From Enterovirga sp. (GTDB taxonomy: Bacteria; Pseudomonadota; Alphaproteobacteria; Rhizobiales; Beijerinckiaceae), in assembly GCA_028290385.1 (NCBI GenBank), contig JAQGJZ010000414.1, positions 1-6,409 of the forward strand: 6,409 nt of DNA, read 5' to 3'. Shown one piece after another: positions 6,405 through 6,409 of this stretch. The notes below the pieces were generated by a model. It searched no databases. It saw nothing but the letters and a program-made list of their open reading frames with translations, and had not been told where the DNA came from. How positions within the stretch are numbered: position 1 is the first letter of the stretch; each line of letters begins with the position of its first letter. A program made the position numbers and the translations under genes.

Positions 6405-6409
6405 CGCCG

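Noticed and set aside
1..6409. Search for tRNAs, riboswitches, CRISPR repeats, insertion sequences or attachment sites
   Set aside because: No repeated spacer pattern, transposase motif, terminal inverted repeats with target duplications, or tRNA-like cloverleaf was seen. Base composition looks uniform throughout.

Overview
The window is about 6.4 kb of very GC-rich DNA (roughly 70% by eye, with G/C in most third codon positions). All five convincing genes lie on the minus strand. The codon bias, the compact operons and the best-fitting gene families (proteobacterial-type egtB-egtD, a LivH-type permease, a medium-form threonine dehydratase) suggest the chromosome of an alphaproteobacterium, probably Hyphomicrobiales/Rhizobiales. 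This taxonomic placement is inference. No RNA gene, mobile element, CRISPR array or integration scar is visible.

The minus-strand genes form two groups. The first, from the right edge leftwards, has three tightly packed genes. (i) A 454-residue protein (6404-5040) carries a LivH-type ABC permease domain behind an unusual N-terminal part of about 155 residues, which looks like a lipoprotein signal plus a periplasmic domain. (ii) A threonine ammonia-lyase with a C-terminal ACT-like domain (5043-3796) starts on a GTG that overlaps the permease stop in a GTGA. (iii) An amidase-signature hydrolase (3784-2372) begins 11 bases after the lyase stop. The spacing implies one polycistronic message. A plausible theme is import of an amino acid or amide, amide hydrolysis, and deamination of a hydroxy amino acid to a 2-oxo acid. 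The partner LivM, LivG, LivF and binding-protein genes are not in view and must lie beyond the right edge or elsewhere.

A 172-base non-coding gap (2200-2371) follows, with a GC-rich hairpin that could end the first transcript and a strong Shine-Dalgarno sequence for the next gene.

The second group is egtB-egtD for ergothioneine. EgtD trimethylates histidine to hercynine, and EgtB is the iron-dependent sulfoxide synthase that adds the sulfur. The two genes overlap by 14 bases, and egtD runs off the left edge probably only a few codons short of its stop. No egtA or egtC is next to them, and EgtB carries an Asn-Ser-Tyr-Tyr motif, so an enzyme using cysteine directly rather than gamma-glutamylcysteine is likely but unproven.

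Most of the window is ordinary metabolism. The item most worth following up is the extra N-terminal domain fused to the permease.
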